Source: Bacillota bacterium
GTDB lineage: Bacteria; Bacillota; Clostridia; Lachnospirales; Lachnospiraceae
NCBI GenBank assembly: GCA_023399455.1
Contig: JAEWPN010000232.1
Location: 1-26,945 of the forward strand
DNA length: 26,945 nt
Direction: 5' to 3'
Shown: positions 15,058 to 25,034 of the stretch, one piece after another
Layout of the letters: each line of letters begins with the position of its first letter
Position numbering within the stretch: position 1 is the first letter of the stretch
Notes under the pieces: model-generated
The model's database searches: none
The model's input: the letters and a program-made list of their open reading frames with translations, nothing else
Told to the model about the DNA's origin: nothing
Made by a program: the position numbers and the translations under genes

Positions 15058-17754
15058 ATGGAGCAGTACAAATATACCGACGCAGAAGGCAGCTTCAGGA
15101 TAGAGGATCCGGAGCTTACGAGCTACCTTTATTTTCCGGTGGCAGGGGAGTCAGGGGTCATGAGCAGTATTACGCCTCTTCTTGGCGGAGATTCCAAGAC
15201 CGGACAAAATACGTTCTTGTTAGAGCCGGTCAGCAGTGAAAATTTACATAATAATAAGTCATCTCGTAATTTCTGGCTGAAAATGCAAAATGGAGAGCTC
15301 TGGTCCGCTACGGGAGTTTCCTCCAGGCAGCAGGCGGAGAAGTTCACCAAGGCAAAGGAAGAAACCGTGCTCGAAGCAGGCATTATGTGGCATATGATAA
15401 AGAGAAAATCTGCTGCTTATGGCCTGACCTCGGAAGTGACGACCTTTGTTCCTCATACGGAGGACAAGGTGGAGCTGACTATGGTAACTATTGAAAATAT
15501 AGGGAAAAATTATATGAAGGCAACACCCGTGGCGGCAATTCCGATATATGCGCGCAGTGCGGACAATATAAGGGATCATAGAAACGTTACGAGTATGCTG
15601 CATCGGATTATAACGGCAGAAAACGGCGTGATAGTGAATCCGACGCTGACCTTCGACGAAAGGGGCCATAGAAAGAATGCGGTAGTATACGGTGTATTCA
15701 GCCGGGGCGGCGGCAGGCTTCCCATCGGATTTATTCCTACGGTTGAAGATTTTATCGGCGAGGGCGGAGATTTTGAGAATCCCGGTGTACTTTATGGAGA
15801 TAAGATAGATACGGTACCGGCGGGTGCACAGGTGGACGGATTTGAAGCTATGGGTGGAATTGTGTTCGAGGAATTCACATTAAATCCAGGAGAGAGAATT
15901 TCTTATGTGATTGCCCTTGGCTATGGCGAAGATTCGGACGCTCTTTCGAAGGCGGCAGACTCCTATTTAACGGAGGAGGTCTTTGCAAAGAGGCTGAAGG
16001 AGACAAAGGAATATTGGAATGAGAAGGTAAACATATCTTATGAATCAGGAGATGATAGATTCGATAAATGGATGTATTGGGTGAATTTCCAGCCGATACT
16101 GCGGCGCATTTACGGCTGCTCCTTCCTGCCCCACCACGACTATGGAAAAGGTGGAAGAGGCTGGAGGGATTTGTGGCAGGATTGTCTGGCGCTCCTTATG
16201 ATGAATCCTTCCGGTGTCAGGGAAATGCTGCTGTCTAATTTTGGGGGCGTGCGCATGGACGGAACCAACGCTACGATTATCGGAAAGGAGCAAGGTGAGT
16301 TCATTGCGGATAGAAACGGAATCGCCAGAGTTTGGATGGACCACGGTATGTGGCCCTTCATGACTTCTTATTTATATATCAAGCAAAGCGGCGATTTGGA
16401 TTTCATGCTGGAGGAAGCGGGATATTTCAAGGATGCGCAAGGCTTTCGGGGCGAAGGCCGCGATGAGAGCTGGGCGGAGGAACAAGGCTGCATTCAGAAG
16501 ACGGCAGAAGGCGATGTTTACAGAGGAACGATTCTTGAGCATATATTATTGCAGCACCTTACAGCGTTTTATGACGTAGGAGAGCACAACCATATGAGGC
16601 TTCGGGGCGCCGACTGGAACGATGCGCTGGATATGGCGCCGGAGCGGGGCGAAAGTGTGGCGTTTACAGCAGCATATGCGGGAAATATGGAGGAAATCGC
16701 AGACCTTTTACTTTATATGCAAAAAAAGGGAAAGGTGAAGACTGTCGCTCTTTTGAAGGAAATGGAGCAGCTTCTTTGTGAAGAAAAAGGGCTTTATGAC
16801 AGCATAGAGGAGAAAAAGAATCTGCTGAAGCGTTATTGTAATGTCTGCGGGCATACGGTGAGCGGCGAGAGATTTGAAATAGATACGGAAAGGCTGGCAG
16901 AGAATCTGCGGAAAAAAGCCGGGTGGCTGAAGGAACATATCAGGAAGACGGAGTGGCTTAAAAATAGCGCAGGATGCTCCTGGTATAACAGCTATTACGA
17001 TAATAACGGAAACCGGGTAGAGGGTGATTTCAAAAAAGGTGTACGCATGATGCTGACAGGGCAGGTATTTACTATTATGTCGGGAACTGCGCAGGAGAAG
17101 CAGATAGAGGAAATCGTGAAGTCTGCGGACGAATATCTTTACGCGCCGGAGGTAGGCGGTTATCGCCTGAATACGAATTTCGGAGAAATAAAGGCCGATA
17201 TGGGAAGGATGTTTGGATTTGCATACGGACAGAAAGAAAATGGTGCGGTATTCAGCCATATGACGATTATGTATGCCAATGCTCTTTATAAGCGCGGGTT
17301 TGTAAAGGAGGGATATAAGGCGGTAAAAAGCCTTTACAGCCATGCCAGCGATGTGTCGAAGAGCAAGATATATCCGGGGATCCCTGAATATATAGACCCG
17401 AGAGGGAGAGGGGTTTACCATTACCTTACAGGATCGGCGAGCTGGCTGTTGATGACGGTTCTCACTGAGATGTACGGGATAAAAGGGGAGTATGGCAGTC
17501 TGAAGCTGGAACCGAAGCTTATGGCGGAGCAGTTCGATAAAAATCATGAAGCGGCAGTGCATTTGGAGTTTGGGGGGCGGAAGCTGCATGTGAAGTATTT
17601 GAATCCGCTTATGAAGTCGTATGGGGAATATGAGGTGAAGGAAGTTATTATGAATGGGCAGCTTGTGGCCGGGAGGGACGCATTGATTGGAAAGGAGTAT
17701 TTCGCTTCCTGTAAGATGTGCAGAGAGAATGATATTGTGGTGGTGTTGAGGTGA
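15058..17754 (+). CDS. GH94-family beta-glucoside phosphorylase (laminaribiose/cellobiose phosphorylase type)
   Basis: 898 residues. N-terminal beta-sandwich (about 10-300), then the (alpha/alpha)6 barrel. Family motifs are RGWRDLWQD (367-375), which binds the glucose in subsite -1, and GADWNDALD (517-525), which holds the general-acid Asp. These inverting enzymes split a beta-glucoside with phosphate to alpha-glucose-1-phosphate and a shortened sugar. The length is above cellobiose phosphorylase (about 810) and closer to laminaribiose phosphorylases (about 900). Together with the GH161-like neighbour this hints at beta-1,3-gluco-oligosaccharides, but linkage is inferred. No signal peptide, so cytosolic. 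RBS AAGGAG before ATG 15058. Likely controlled by the divergent AraC regulator. Confidence 0.85.
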   Translation: MEQYKYTDAEGSFRIEDPELTSYLYFPVAGESGVMSSITPLLGGDSKTGQNTFLLEPVSSENLHNNKSSRNFWLKMQNGELWSATGVSSRQQAEKFTKAKEETVLEAGIMWHMIKRKSAAYGLTSEVTTFVPHTEDKVELTMVTIENIGKNYMKATPVAAIPIYARSADNIRDHRNVTSMLHRIITAENGVIVNPTLTFDERGHRKNAVVYGVFSRGGGRLPIGFIPTVEDFIGEGGDFENPGVLYGDKIDTVPAGAQVDGFEAMGGIVFEEFTLNPGERISYVIALGYGEDSDALSKAADSYLTEEVFAKRLKETKEYWNEKVNISYESGDDRFDKWMYWVNFQPILRRIYGCSFLPHHDYGKGGRGWRDLWQDCLALLMMNPSGVREMLLSNFGGVRMDGTNATIIGKEQGEFIADRNGIARVWMDHGMWPFMTSYLYIKQSGDLDFMLEEAGYFKDAQGFRGEGRDESWAEEQGCIQKTAEGDVYRGTILEHILLQHLTAFYDVGEHNHMRLRGADWNDALDMAPERGESVAFTAAYAGNMEEIADLLLYMQKKGKVKTVALLKEMEQLLCEEKGLYDSIEEKKNLLKRYCNVCGHTVSGERFEIDTERLAENLRKKAGWLKEHIRKTEWLKNSAGCSWYNSYYDNNGNRVEGDFKKGVRMMLTGQVFTIMSGTAQEKQIEEIVKSADEYLYAPEVGGYRLNTNFGEIKADMGRMFGFAYGQKENGAVFSHMTIMYANALYKRGFVKEGYKAVKSLYSHASDVSKSKIYPGIPEYIDPRGRGVYHYLTGSASWLLMTVLTEMYGIKGEYGSLKLEPKLMAEQFDKNHEAAVHLEFGGRKLHVKYLNPLMKSYGEYEVKEVIMNGQLVAGRDALIGKEYFASCKMCRENDIVVVLR

Positions 17755-17784
17755 TTTTCTGAATTTTGAGGTTGTGGAGGGGCC

Positions 17785-18011
17785 GGCTTTCTTCGGCAGC
17801 TTTGGCTTCGCTTCCTGCGCGCACGGCTTGTATTTTCTAAAGGAAACCGTTTAGATGATGGCGGTGGTCGGGGCAGCAGCAAAGCACATCCCTGTGCTGT
17901 GCTGCCTAAATGCCGCATCCGTGCGGCATTTGCCCTGATTTTTGAGGGTTTCCTTAAGAAAATGCAGGCCGCACGCTAGACGGAATCGAATCCAAACTGC
18001 CGAAGAAAGCC
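17785..18011. repeat. Long nested inverted-repeat element with RNA-like multibranch fold
   Basis: This 357-base gap between two phosphorylase genes holds a compact nested structure. Outer stem: GGCTTTCTTCGGCAG (17785-17799) with CTGCCGAAGAAAGCC (17997-18011), extended inward by TTTGG/CCAAA and TTCG/CGAA. Middle stem: ATTTTCTAAAGGAAACC (17832-17848) with GGTTTCCTTAAGAAAAT (17947-17963), one mismatch, extended outward through pairs that include G-U wobbles. Inner stem TCGGGGC (about 17868-17874) / GCCCTGA encloses two hairpins, AGCACA-TCCC-TGTGCT (17883-17898) and AAATGCCGCA-TCCG-TGCGGCATTT (17908-17931). No coding frame is convincing. It could be a non-coding RNA, an attenuator, or a MITE/REP-like mobile repeat. 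Confidence 0.75.
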
Positions 18012-18111
18012 TTGGAAACGGTAAAAAAATTGCATGGAAAAGGGTGGCCGCTGTAAGGGAAGCGGTGGCTGAGTAGTTGGAAATATTTAATTAAGGAAGG
18101 TGTGGGAAAAG

Positions 18112-21100
18112 ATGTTTGATAAGAAGGGCAGATATGTAATAGAGGATTATGGGAAAAGGACGGTTTTTGCTAGTTTTTTGCCGGGGATTAGCGGAAAGCT
18201 GGGGATTCCGGTTTGGACTTTTTATGTGAATAGGGGGCAGGGGATTAGCAGCTTTGGGAGTGGGGATAAAGATCATTCTATTATGGAATTTTATCCGGCG
18301 CACCAGGCTTATCAGATGACGAAGCGGCAGGGCTTTCGGACGTTTGTGAAGAAAGATGGCAGGTATCTGGAACCGTTTTCGGATGAGGGGAAAAAGACGG
18401 CGATGTATATTGGTATGAATGAGTTCGAGATAGAGGAAGCGGATAGTGAGGAGGGGCTTCAGACGAATGTTCTTTATTATACGCTGCCTGAAGAAAATGT
18501 CGGCGGACTTGTGAGAGAGGTTACGTTTAAGAATATAAGCGGCAGAAAGATGCGGATTCAGGCCCTGGATGGTATGCCGGCGCTCATACCTTACGGAGTG
18601 TCCCTTTCTAATATGAAAGAGATGGGACAGACGGTTAAGGCGTGGATGCAGGTAGAGGATACGGAGAATGGGCTGCCGTATTTCAGGGTCCGCGCCAGTA
18701 TTGTGGATAGTATTGCCGTACAGGAGATTAAAGAGGGAAATTACAGCTTTGCGGTAACGGAGAGCGGAGAACGGCTTCCGGTTATTGTGGACCCGGAGGT
18801 GGTATTTGCGTATGATACTTCATTGACTAGAGCGGTCGGCTTGGAGGATATGAATCTGACAGAGTTGTTGGAATGCGGGCAAATAACGGAAAACAATGTA
18901 CCGTGCAGTTTTTTTGCGATAGAGAAGGAACTGGAAATAGGAGAAAGTATCACCATATATGAGGTAATAGGTATGGTGGAAAGCAAAGAAGTATTGAAAG
19001 AGTTTTCCGACAAGTGTGTCGGAAGAGAATATTTCGAAGAAAAGAGAGCGGAGGCCATCCGGTTGACGGAGGAATTGTGCGGAGTGATCCATACGGAAAC
19101 GGGGAATCCGGTATTCGATGCGTATTGCAAACAGACTTATCTGGATAATCTACTTCGAGGAGGATATCCCGTGAAGCTGGGAAGAGAGAAGATATTCTAT
19201 CTTTATTCAAGAAAGCACGGAGATATCGAGAGAGATTATAATTTTTTCCAGATGTCGCCGGAATTCTATTCGCAAGGGAATTCCAATTTCAGAGATGTGA
19301 ATCAGAACAGAAGATGTGACGTGCTGTTCACCCCTTATGTGGGAGACATTAATATTAAGACGTTCTATAATCTCATTCAAACGGATGGATACAATCCCCT
19401 TCTTGTGCAAAGGGCGATATACGCGATAGAAGAGGAAAAGCTTGAGGAGCTTTCTATTTTTATCAAAGATGACTTATTGGGTCAAACGAAGAAGGTGTTA
19501 TCCCAACCTTTTACTCCGGGAAGTCTGGCAGGATTTGCTAAGAAGCATAAGATTCTGAAAAAGATGGAAGGAAAGAGTGAAAGTGTTGCTTTGGAGGAAT
19601 TTATCGGTGTGGTAATGGATAAGGCCGTCAGCGCTGTTAATGCATCCTTCGGAGAGGGATATTGGACAGACCATTGGACATATAATTTGGATTTGGTGGA
19701 AACTTATCTGGCAGTATTTCCTGATAAGGAGGAGGAGCTGCTGTTCGATGATGCTTCCTTTACCTATTATGAGTCACAGGCGTCAGTGAATCCGAGACGG
19801 CTTCGTTATGAAGAAACAGAAAAAGGAATCAGACAGTATCACACCCTGGATCATGAGGTAAAAAAGGATGTGCGCGGGCAGCTTGTCCGAACCGGATATG
19901 GAAAGGGTGATACTTATTATACGACGCTGATGGAGAAGCTGCTGCTTTTGTGCGCGATAAAGGTTGCTACGCTGGATCCTTATGGAATGGGTATTGAAAT
20001 GGAGGGCGGTAAGCCCGGGTGGTACGATGCGCTTAACGGAATGCCGGGGCTTTTGGGGTCTTCCATGTGTGAGGCTTATGAGCTGTGCAGATTGCTGGAT
20101 TTTACTATTGAAGAGCTGGAGAAATACCAAAGAACAGTAGTATGTGCGGAAGAAATTGCGGACCTGATGACAAGGTTGAGCAATGAACTGGGAGCAGGAA
20201 ATGTTACATGGAGAGGAATTGAAGCTTGGAAAGCCTTCAATGATATAAAGGAAGAATACCGTGAAAAGACTTTGTTTGGACTGAGCGGTAGAACTGTTGA
20301 AATCAAAGCAAAGGAAGCTGTGTATATTTTAAGCAGGTTCCGCACGCTTGTTTTGGAAGGTATCGAGAGAGCACTTGCATATGGAGACGGGATGAGTCCG
20401 GCATATTTTACATATGAAGTGACGGATTATGAGAAGAGCGGAAGCGGTATTGAGGTTAAGGCGGTATGCCTGGGACAGATGCCATATTTCCTGGAAGGCC
20501 CTTCTCGTTTCCTGAAGCTAAGCGTGCCCGGGCAAGAGAAGGAAAAGCTGTACCAGAGAGTGAAAAGCAGCGGAATGTATGATGAAAAGCTTCGGATGTA
20601 TAAGGTAAACGAGTCACTGAACGGTGTAGGTTTCGAAGTGGGCCGCTCCAAAGCATTTACGCCCGGCTGGCTGGAAAACGAATCCATTTGGCTTCACATG
20701 GAATACAAGTATTTGCTGGAGCTTTTGAAATCGGGAATGTATAGTGAATTCATAGAGGACTTCCAAAATGCGGCAGTGCCCTTCTTAGATGCAGACATGT
20801 ATGGCAGAAGCCCTCTTGAAAATTCCTCTTTTATCGTCAGCAGCGCAAACCGCAATGAGAAGCTGCACGGAAAAGGCTTTGTGGCAAGGCTTAGCGGTTC
20901 CACTGCAGAATTTATCCAGATGTGGCAGATCATGATGTTCGGTCCTCGGCCTTTTTACATGGAAGAGGATAGATTGAAGCTGCGTATCATGCCGATGTTC
21001 CCCGCATATCTAATTGGAGAGGAGCGGAAAATACGAGCGGCATTTTTGGGAAGAACTCCAGTTGTATTCCATTTGGCAGAGAAAAAGGATTTCATTCCCG

Positions 21101-21237
21101 GAAGCTATAATATAAAGGTAAAAATCATGCACCGGGACAATTGTGCAGAGGAATTTGAAAATGGAGTGATGACCGGCGATACGGTTTGGCTTGTAAGAAA
21201 AGGAGAAGTCAAGCAAATAGAAGTATTCATGAATTAG
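18112..21237 (+). CDS. Large GH94/GH161-like inverting glucan phosphorylase
   Basis: 1041 residues from ATG 18112. The sequence follows the glycosyltransferase-36/GH94 clan plan: N-terminal beta-sandwich (about 10-320), helical linker, and barrel with HGDIERDYNFFQ (near 365), YWTDHWTYNLD (about 517-527) and GGKPGWYDALNG (632-643). The last matches the ADWNDALD segment of GH94 in position and pattern, making Asp639 the candidate general acid. The length is well above cellobiose phosphorylase and nearer GH161/GH149 beta-1,3-oligoglucan phosphorylases, which are recalled to sit beside GH94 genes in Gram-positive bacteria. ATG 18112 is preferred over GTG 18100, which lies inside the AAGGAAGG ribosome binding site. 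No signal peptide. No terminator follows it. Confidence 0.8.
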   Translation: MFDKKGRYVIEDYGKRTVFASFLPGISGKLGIPVWTFYVNRGQGISSFGSGDKDHSIMEFYPAHQAYQMTKRQGFRTFVKKDGRYLEPFSDEGKKTAMYIGMNEFEIEEADSEEGLQTNVLYYTLPEENVGGLVREVTFKNISGRKMRIQALDGMPALIPYGVSLSNMKEMGQTVKAWMQVEDTENGLPYFRVRASIVDSIAVQEIKEGNYSFAVTESGERLPVIVDPEVVFAYDTSLTRAVGLEDMNLTELLECGQITENNVPCSFFAIEKELEIGESITIYEVIGMVESKEVLKEFSDKCVGREYFEEKRAEAIRLTEELCGVIHTETGNPVFDAYCKQTYLDNLLRGGYPVKLGREKIFYLYSRKHGDIERDYNFFQMSPEFYSQGNSNFRDVNQNRRCDVLFTPYVGDINIKTFYNLIQTDGYNPLLVQRAIYAIEEEKLEELSIFIKDDLLGQTKKVLSQPFTPGSLAGFAKKHKILKKMEGKSESVALEEFIGVVMDKAVSAVNASFGEGYWTDHWTYNLDLVETYLAVFPDKEEELLFDDASFTYYESQASVNPRRLRYEETEKGIRQYHTLDHEVKKDVRGQLVRTGYGKGDTYYTTLMEKLLLLCAIKVATLDPYGMGIEMEGGKPGWYDALNGMPGLLGSSMCEAYELCRLLDFTIEELEKYQRTVVCAEEIADLMTRLSNELGAGNVTWRGIEAWKAFNDIKEEYREKTLFGLSGRTVEIKAKEAVYILSRFRTLVLEGIERALAYGDGMSPAYFTYEVTDYEKSGSGIEVKAVCLGQMPYFLEGPSRFLKLSVPGQEKEKLYQRVKSSGMYDEKLRMYKVNESLNGVGFEVGRSKAFTPGWLENESIWLHMEYKYLLELLKSGMYSEFIEDFQNAAVPFLDADMYGRSPLENSSFIVSSANRNEKLHGKGFVARLSGSTAEFIQMWQIMMFGPRPFYMEEDRLKLRIMPMFPAYLIGEERKIRAAFLGRTPVVFHLAEKKDFIPGSYNIKVKIMHRDNCAEEFENGVMTGDTVWLVRKGEVKQIEVFMN

Positions 21238-21246
21238 AATTGACTA

Positions 21247-21292
21247 TAGACAATACCACTCTTTTATTATAAAATTATAGAAAACGCTTTCC
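21247..21292 (+). promoter_or_regulatory. lacI-family gene promoter and operator
   Basis: -35 TAGACA (21247-21252), 17-bp spacer, -10 TAAAAT (21270-21275); an alternative is TTGACT (21240-21245) with TATTAT at 19-bp spacing. The operator-like GAAAACGCTTTCC (21280-21292) lies at the expected start point, where a LacI-type repressor would block its own transcription. The same site occurs upstream of glgP. Confidence 0.65.
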
Positions 21293-21309
21293 GAGTTGAG
21301 GGGTAGATT

Positions 21310-22299
21310 ATGGTATCGATTAAAGACGTTGCCAAGCACGCCGGAGTTGCTATATCCACAGTTTCCAAGGTGCTCAACGATTATCCGAACGTTAGTGAAG
21401 AGACAAAGAGAAAAGTAAATCAGGCGGTACAGGAACTTAATTTTGTTCCCAATTCTGTCGCAGCGGCACTTTCCTCCAAGCAGTCCGGCAGAGTAGCCCT
21501 GTTGCTGGGCTTAAATACAAAGACACAGGCGATCGATGAGATTGTTATGCAGTATATTTCCGGTGCCATCAATAAAGCGATGGAGATGGGGCTGGATGTT
21601 ATCACGTTCTTTTTTTCCATGTTTGAAAATAAGAACGTGGAAGAGATAACGAGATATTTAAAGGCTCAGAGCATCCATGGGATTATCATTTATGGAATGT
21701 CCAAGGAGGACAAGGTGCTTCAGAAGCTGATCAATATGCAGGAATTCAAGGCGGTGCTTGTAGACGCGCCCCTTTACAATCCGAGCACCTCCACCGTATG
21801 GGTGAATCAGGAGCAGGCTCAGTATGATGTGGCGAAAAAGACGATTGTAGAAAACAAATGCAAGAAAGTACTTTATATTGCAGGGAAGAAAAATGGCTAT
21901 GTGACGGAGGAACGTTTAAAAGGAATCAAACGCCTTGCACAGGATATGGATTTGGATCTTATGATCAAGCATGGGGAATTCTCGGAATTGCAAGCGAGAA
22001 ACATAGCCTTCCGGTTTGCCAAGAATAAGGATGTGGTGGTGTGTGCCTCGGATCTGATGGCTATCGGAGCGATGCGGGCGCTTATGGAAATGGATATTTT
22101 CCGTCCGGTATGCGGTTTTGACGGTATCACGCTCATGGGCTATGCCGGGAAGCAGATGAACACGATCCGCCAGAATTTTGCAGGAGTGTCCTCAGCTGCG
22201 GTGGAGGAGCTGCATTATCTGATGAATGGAGGGGAAGGACGGGAAAAAGTACTCGGTTATACCATTGAAAGAATGAAGTACATGGACATTATCTGTTAA
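21310..22299 (+). CDS. LacI-family transcriptional repressor
   Basis: 329 residues. The N-terminal helix-turn-helix and hinge are typical: VSIKDVAKHAGVAISTVSKVLN, then YPNVSEETKRKV and the hinge segment NSVAAALSS that enters the DNA minor groove. The rest is the periplasmic-binding-like sensor domain (about 60-329), which includes HGIIIYGMS and the late element VVVCASDLMAIGAMRAL. RBS GAGGGG before ATG 21310. It sits between the glucan phosphorylases and glgP. Palindromes GAAAACGCTTTC (own leader) and GAAAACGTTTTC (in the glgP promoter) are the likely binding sites, so it probably represses itself and glycogen phosphorylase. The effector is unknown; it lacks obvious CcpA-specific context. Confidence 0.93.
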   Translation: MVSIKDVAKHAGVAISTVSKVLNDYPNVSEETKRKVNQAVQELNFVPNSVAAALSSKQSGRVALLLGLNTKTQAIDEIVMQYISGAINKAMEMGLDVITFFFSMFENKNVEEITRYLKAQSIHGIIIYGMSKEDKVLQKLINMQEFKAVLVDAPLYNPSTSTVWVNQEQAQYDVAKKTIVENKCKKVLYIAGKKNGYVTEERLKGIKRLAQDMDLDLMIKHGEFSELQARNIAFRFAKNKDVVVCASDLMAIGAMRALMEMDIFRPVCGFDGITLMGYAGKQMNTIRQNFAGVSSAAVEELHYLMNGGEGREKVLGYTIERMKYMDIIC

Positions 22300-22340
22300 G
22301 ATTTCACAAAATTATATGAAAAAAATGTTAAATATGACAG

Positions 22341-22369
22341 TTGCAGAAAACGTTTTCCTATGTTAACTT
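22341..22369 (+). promoter_or_regulatory. glgP promoter with LacI-type operator in the spacer
   Basis: -35 TTGCAG (22341-22346), 17-bp spacer and -10 TAACTT (22364-22369) with a preceding TG (22361-22362). The perfect 12-bp palindrome GAAAACGTTTTC (22346-22357) fills the spacer, a classical repressor position. It differs by one base from the site in the lacI leader. A CcpA cre site has a similar shape, so either regulator could use it. Confidence 0.65.
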
Positions 22370-22426
22370 ACTTAGTGAGAGAAGAAAAGATAAAGAAAAT
22401 GTTTAATCGATACAGGAGGAGAGAGT

Positions 22427-24736
22427 ATGTTGCAGCAAACCAATATGAAACGAGACGTGTTATTGTCGAATCTGGAACCTCAGCTGGAAGAACTGGCAAA
22501 TGAGATGTTTCAGAAGAAGATGGAGGCGCTGACCGACCACGAGGTATATTTCTGTCTGTTAGAGCTTACCAAGAGACTGATGGCAGTATCAGGACAGATT
22601 TCGGGAGAAAAGAAAATTTATTATATTTCGGCAGAATTTTTGATTGGAAAGCTAATGTCAAATAACCTGATTAATCTTGGTGTTTACGATGAGCTTGCCT
22701 CTATTTTAAAGTCCAGGGGAAAGGATATCGCTAAAATAGAGGAAATCGAGCCGGAACCGTCTCTGGGAAACGGCGGACTGGGAAGGCTTGCAGCATGTTT
22801 TCTCGATTCCATCGCAACTCTTGGACTGCCCGGAGAAGGCATCGGACTCAATTATCACTACGGTCTGTTCAAGCAGGTTTTCAAGAACAAATTACAGACC
22901 GCGGAAAAGAATGACTGGATTGAGGAGCGTTCATGGCTGACTAAGACGGATGTTGCCTTCGATGTATATTTTGGAAAGAGAAAGGTGACATCGAGATTGT
23001 ACGATATCGATGTAGTCGGCTATGGCAATGACGTGAATAAACTTCGTCTATTCGACATCGAGTCTCTGGATGAGAGCATCGTAAAGGAGGGGATAGACTT
23101 CGATAAGGAAGCGATTGAGAAGAACTTGACTCTGTTCTTATATCCCGACGATTCCGATGAGGCAGGCAACCTGCTTCGCATCTACCAGCAGTATTTCATG
23201 GTAAGTAATGCAGCGCAGCTCATACTGAGAGAGATGAAGGAGAAGAAATATGACCTTCGCAGGCTGTATGATCATGCGGTGATCCAGATCAACGATACGC
23301 ATCCGACGATGGTGATTCCGGAACTGATCCGTATACTTGTAAATGAGAAGGCCCTTACCATGGATGAAGCGATTGAGGTAGTGAGCAAGACCTGCGCTTA
23401 TACGAATCATACGATACTCGCAGAGGCACTGGAAAAATGGCCGCTGAAATATTTGGAAAAGGTAGTTCCACAGCTGGTGCCCATCATCAAAGAACTGGAT
23501 AAGAGGGTTAAAGCGCAGTACAGCGATCCCAAGGTCCAGATCATTGACGCGGATGGAAGAGTGCATATGGCACATATCGACATCCACTATGGTTTTTCCG
23601 TAAACGGCGTTGCCGCTATTCATACGGAGATTTTAAAGGATACGGAACTCAACGCCTTTTATAAGATTTATCCCGATAAATTCAATAATAAAACAAATGG
23701 AATCACCTTCAGAAGGTGGCTGTTATCCTGTAACAGAGAGTTGGCAGGATATCTTTCCCGGATTATCGGCGACGGCTACAAGAAGGATGCGAACGAGCTG
23801 GAGAAGCTTCTTGAGTACAGTGACGATCAGGAGGTGCTTGATAAGCTTGCCGAAATCAAGATGAATAGGAAAAAGGATCTTGCCGTATATGTGAAGGCGG
23901 CGGAGGGCGTGGACCTCAATCCCGATTCTATTTTTGATATCCAGATAAAGAGATTGCACGAGTATAAGCGCCAGCAGATGAATGCGCTTTACATCATCCA
24001 TAAATATCTGGAAATCAAGGGAGGCAAGAAGCCGTCCACGCCGCTTACTTTCATTTTTGGTGCAAAAGCGGCACCCGCCTATGTCATCGCTCAGGATATT
24101 ATCCATCTGCTTTTGGTACTTCAGGATATTATAGCTAGCGATCCGCAGGTAAGTCCCTACATGACTCTCCTCATGGTGGAAAACTATAATGTAAGCTATG
24201 CGGAGAAGCTGATTCCGGCATGTGACATATCCGAGCAGATTTCGCTCGCGTCCAAAGAAGCTTCCGGAACCGGTAACATGAAGTTCATGTTAAATGGTGC
24301 GGTCACCATAGGGACCTCGGACGGAGCCAATGTGGAAATCAATGAACTGGTAGGCGATGAGAACATATACGTATTCGGTGAGAAGTCGGAGGCGGTAATC
24401 GAGCATTACGCGAAAGCGGATTATGTGTCTGAGGATTATTATAAGAAAAGCCCGGTTATTAAAGAGGCTGTGGACTTTATTGTGGGCGGGGAGGCCCTGG
24501 CGAAAGGAAATAAGGAGAACCTGCAGAGGCTTTATAACGAGCTTCTGAATAAGGATTGGTTTATGACTCTTCTCGATTTGGAAGAGTATATTGAGGCGAA
24601 GGACAGAATGTTTGAGGACTACCAGAACAGACAGAAGTGGAAGAAGATGATGCTTGTGAATATTGCAAAGGCAGGCTTTTTCTCCTCCGACAGAACTATT
24701 AGCGAGTACAATAGAGATATTTGGAAGTTAAAATAA
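22427..24736 (+). CDS. glgP: Glycogen/alpha-glucan phosphorylase
   Basis: 769 residues, family GT35. Visible motifs: [16 protein letters not shown] (113-128), [27 protein letters not shown], and the pyridoxal-phosphate site [10 protein letters not shown] with the Schiff-base Lys619, followed by GTSDGANVE. The enzyme releases glucose-1-phosphate from alpha-1,4-glucans in the cytosol. It is shorter than E. coli GlgP (about 815), mainly in the N-terminus and peripheral segments; all core motifs remain. RBS AGGAGGAG precedes ATG 22427. It has its own operator-bearing promoter and a strong terminator, so it is a single-gene unit probably controlled by the adjacent LacI-family regulator. Confidence 0.96.
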   Translation: MLQQTNMKRDVLLSNLEPQLEELANEMFQKKMEALTDHEVYFCLLELTKRLMAVSGQISGEKKIYYISAEFLIGKLMSNNLINLGVYDELASILKSRGKDIAKIEEIEPEPSLGNGGLGRLAACFLDSIATLGLPGEGIGLNYHYGLFKQVFKNKLQTAEKNDWIEERSWLTKTDVAFDVYFGKRKVTSRLYDIDVVGYGNDVNKLRLFDIESLDESIVKEGIDFDKEAIEKNLTLFLYPDDSDEAGNLLRIYQQYFMVSNAAQLILREMKEKKYDLRRLYDHAVIQINDTHPTMVIPELIRILVNEKALTMDEAIEVVSKTCAYTNHTILAEALEKWPLKYLEKVVPQLVPIIKELDKRVKAQYSDPKVQIIDADGRVHMAHIDIHYGFSVNGVAAIHTEILKDTELNAFYKIYPDKFNNKTNGITFRRWLLSCNRELAGYLSRIIGDGYKKDANELEKLLEYSDDQEVLDKLAEIKMNRKKDLAVYVKAAEGVDLNPDSIFDIQIKRLHEYKRQQMNALYIIHKYLEIKGGKKPSTPLTFIFGAKAAPAYVIAQDIIHLLLVLQDIIASDPQVSPYMTLLMVENYNVSYAEKLIPACDISEQISLASKEASGTGNMKFMLNGAVTIGTSDGANVEINELVGDENIYVFGEKSEAVIEHYAKADYVSEDYYKKSPVIKEAVDFIVGGEALAKGNKENLQRLYNELLNKDWFMTLLDLEEYIEAKDRMFEDYQNRQKWKKMMLVNIAKAGFFSSDRTISEYNRDIWKLK

Positions 24737-24759
24737 GAGATAAGAGTGCAATATGATTG

Positions 24760-24807
24760 AAAGAGGATTTCCCAAAGGTCATGCAAGACCGGGGATGTCC
24801 TCTTTTT
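24760..24807 (+). terminator. Terminator of glgP
   Basis: Outer stem AAAGAGGA (24760-24767) / TCCTCTTT (24798-24805), inner TCCC/GGGGA and GGTC-ATGCAA-GACC, followed by TTT. The remaining gap to the next gene (24810-25034) shows only a weak promoter-like TTGAAA (24930-24935) and TAATAT (24954-24959). Confidence 0.85.
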
Positions 24808-25034
24808 CTATGTAATAAGATCAGAGCGTCAAAGGTACTGTTTTAAAATCTTTGAGCCAAACATCGATTGGGTGAGCGGACGAAGCACACTTTTGTTCGT
24901 GATGCGGCCACACCGGGTGTATAAAATATTTGAAAACAAGAAATAGTAATACATAATATGTTTTAAATAAGTGCCTATTATGTGCTTTGGAAAATGACCG
25001 GAAGTTGATATGCTTCTTTATAAAGAGGTGTGAT

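Noticed and set aside
16708..17589. 293-codon minus-strand open frame inside the GH94 gene
   Set aside because: It is antisense to a well-supported phosphorylase, shows no family pattern, and its open frame results from codon bias of the sense gene.
18100..18111. GTG at 18100 as start of the large phosphorylase
   Set aside because: It lies within the AAGGAAGG ribosome binding site; ATG 18112 is better placed.
24810..24929. Possible remnant gene or hairpin RNA after glgP
   Set aside because: All frames are broken, and the only palindrome (ACACC/GGTGT-like) is too short to support a feature.
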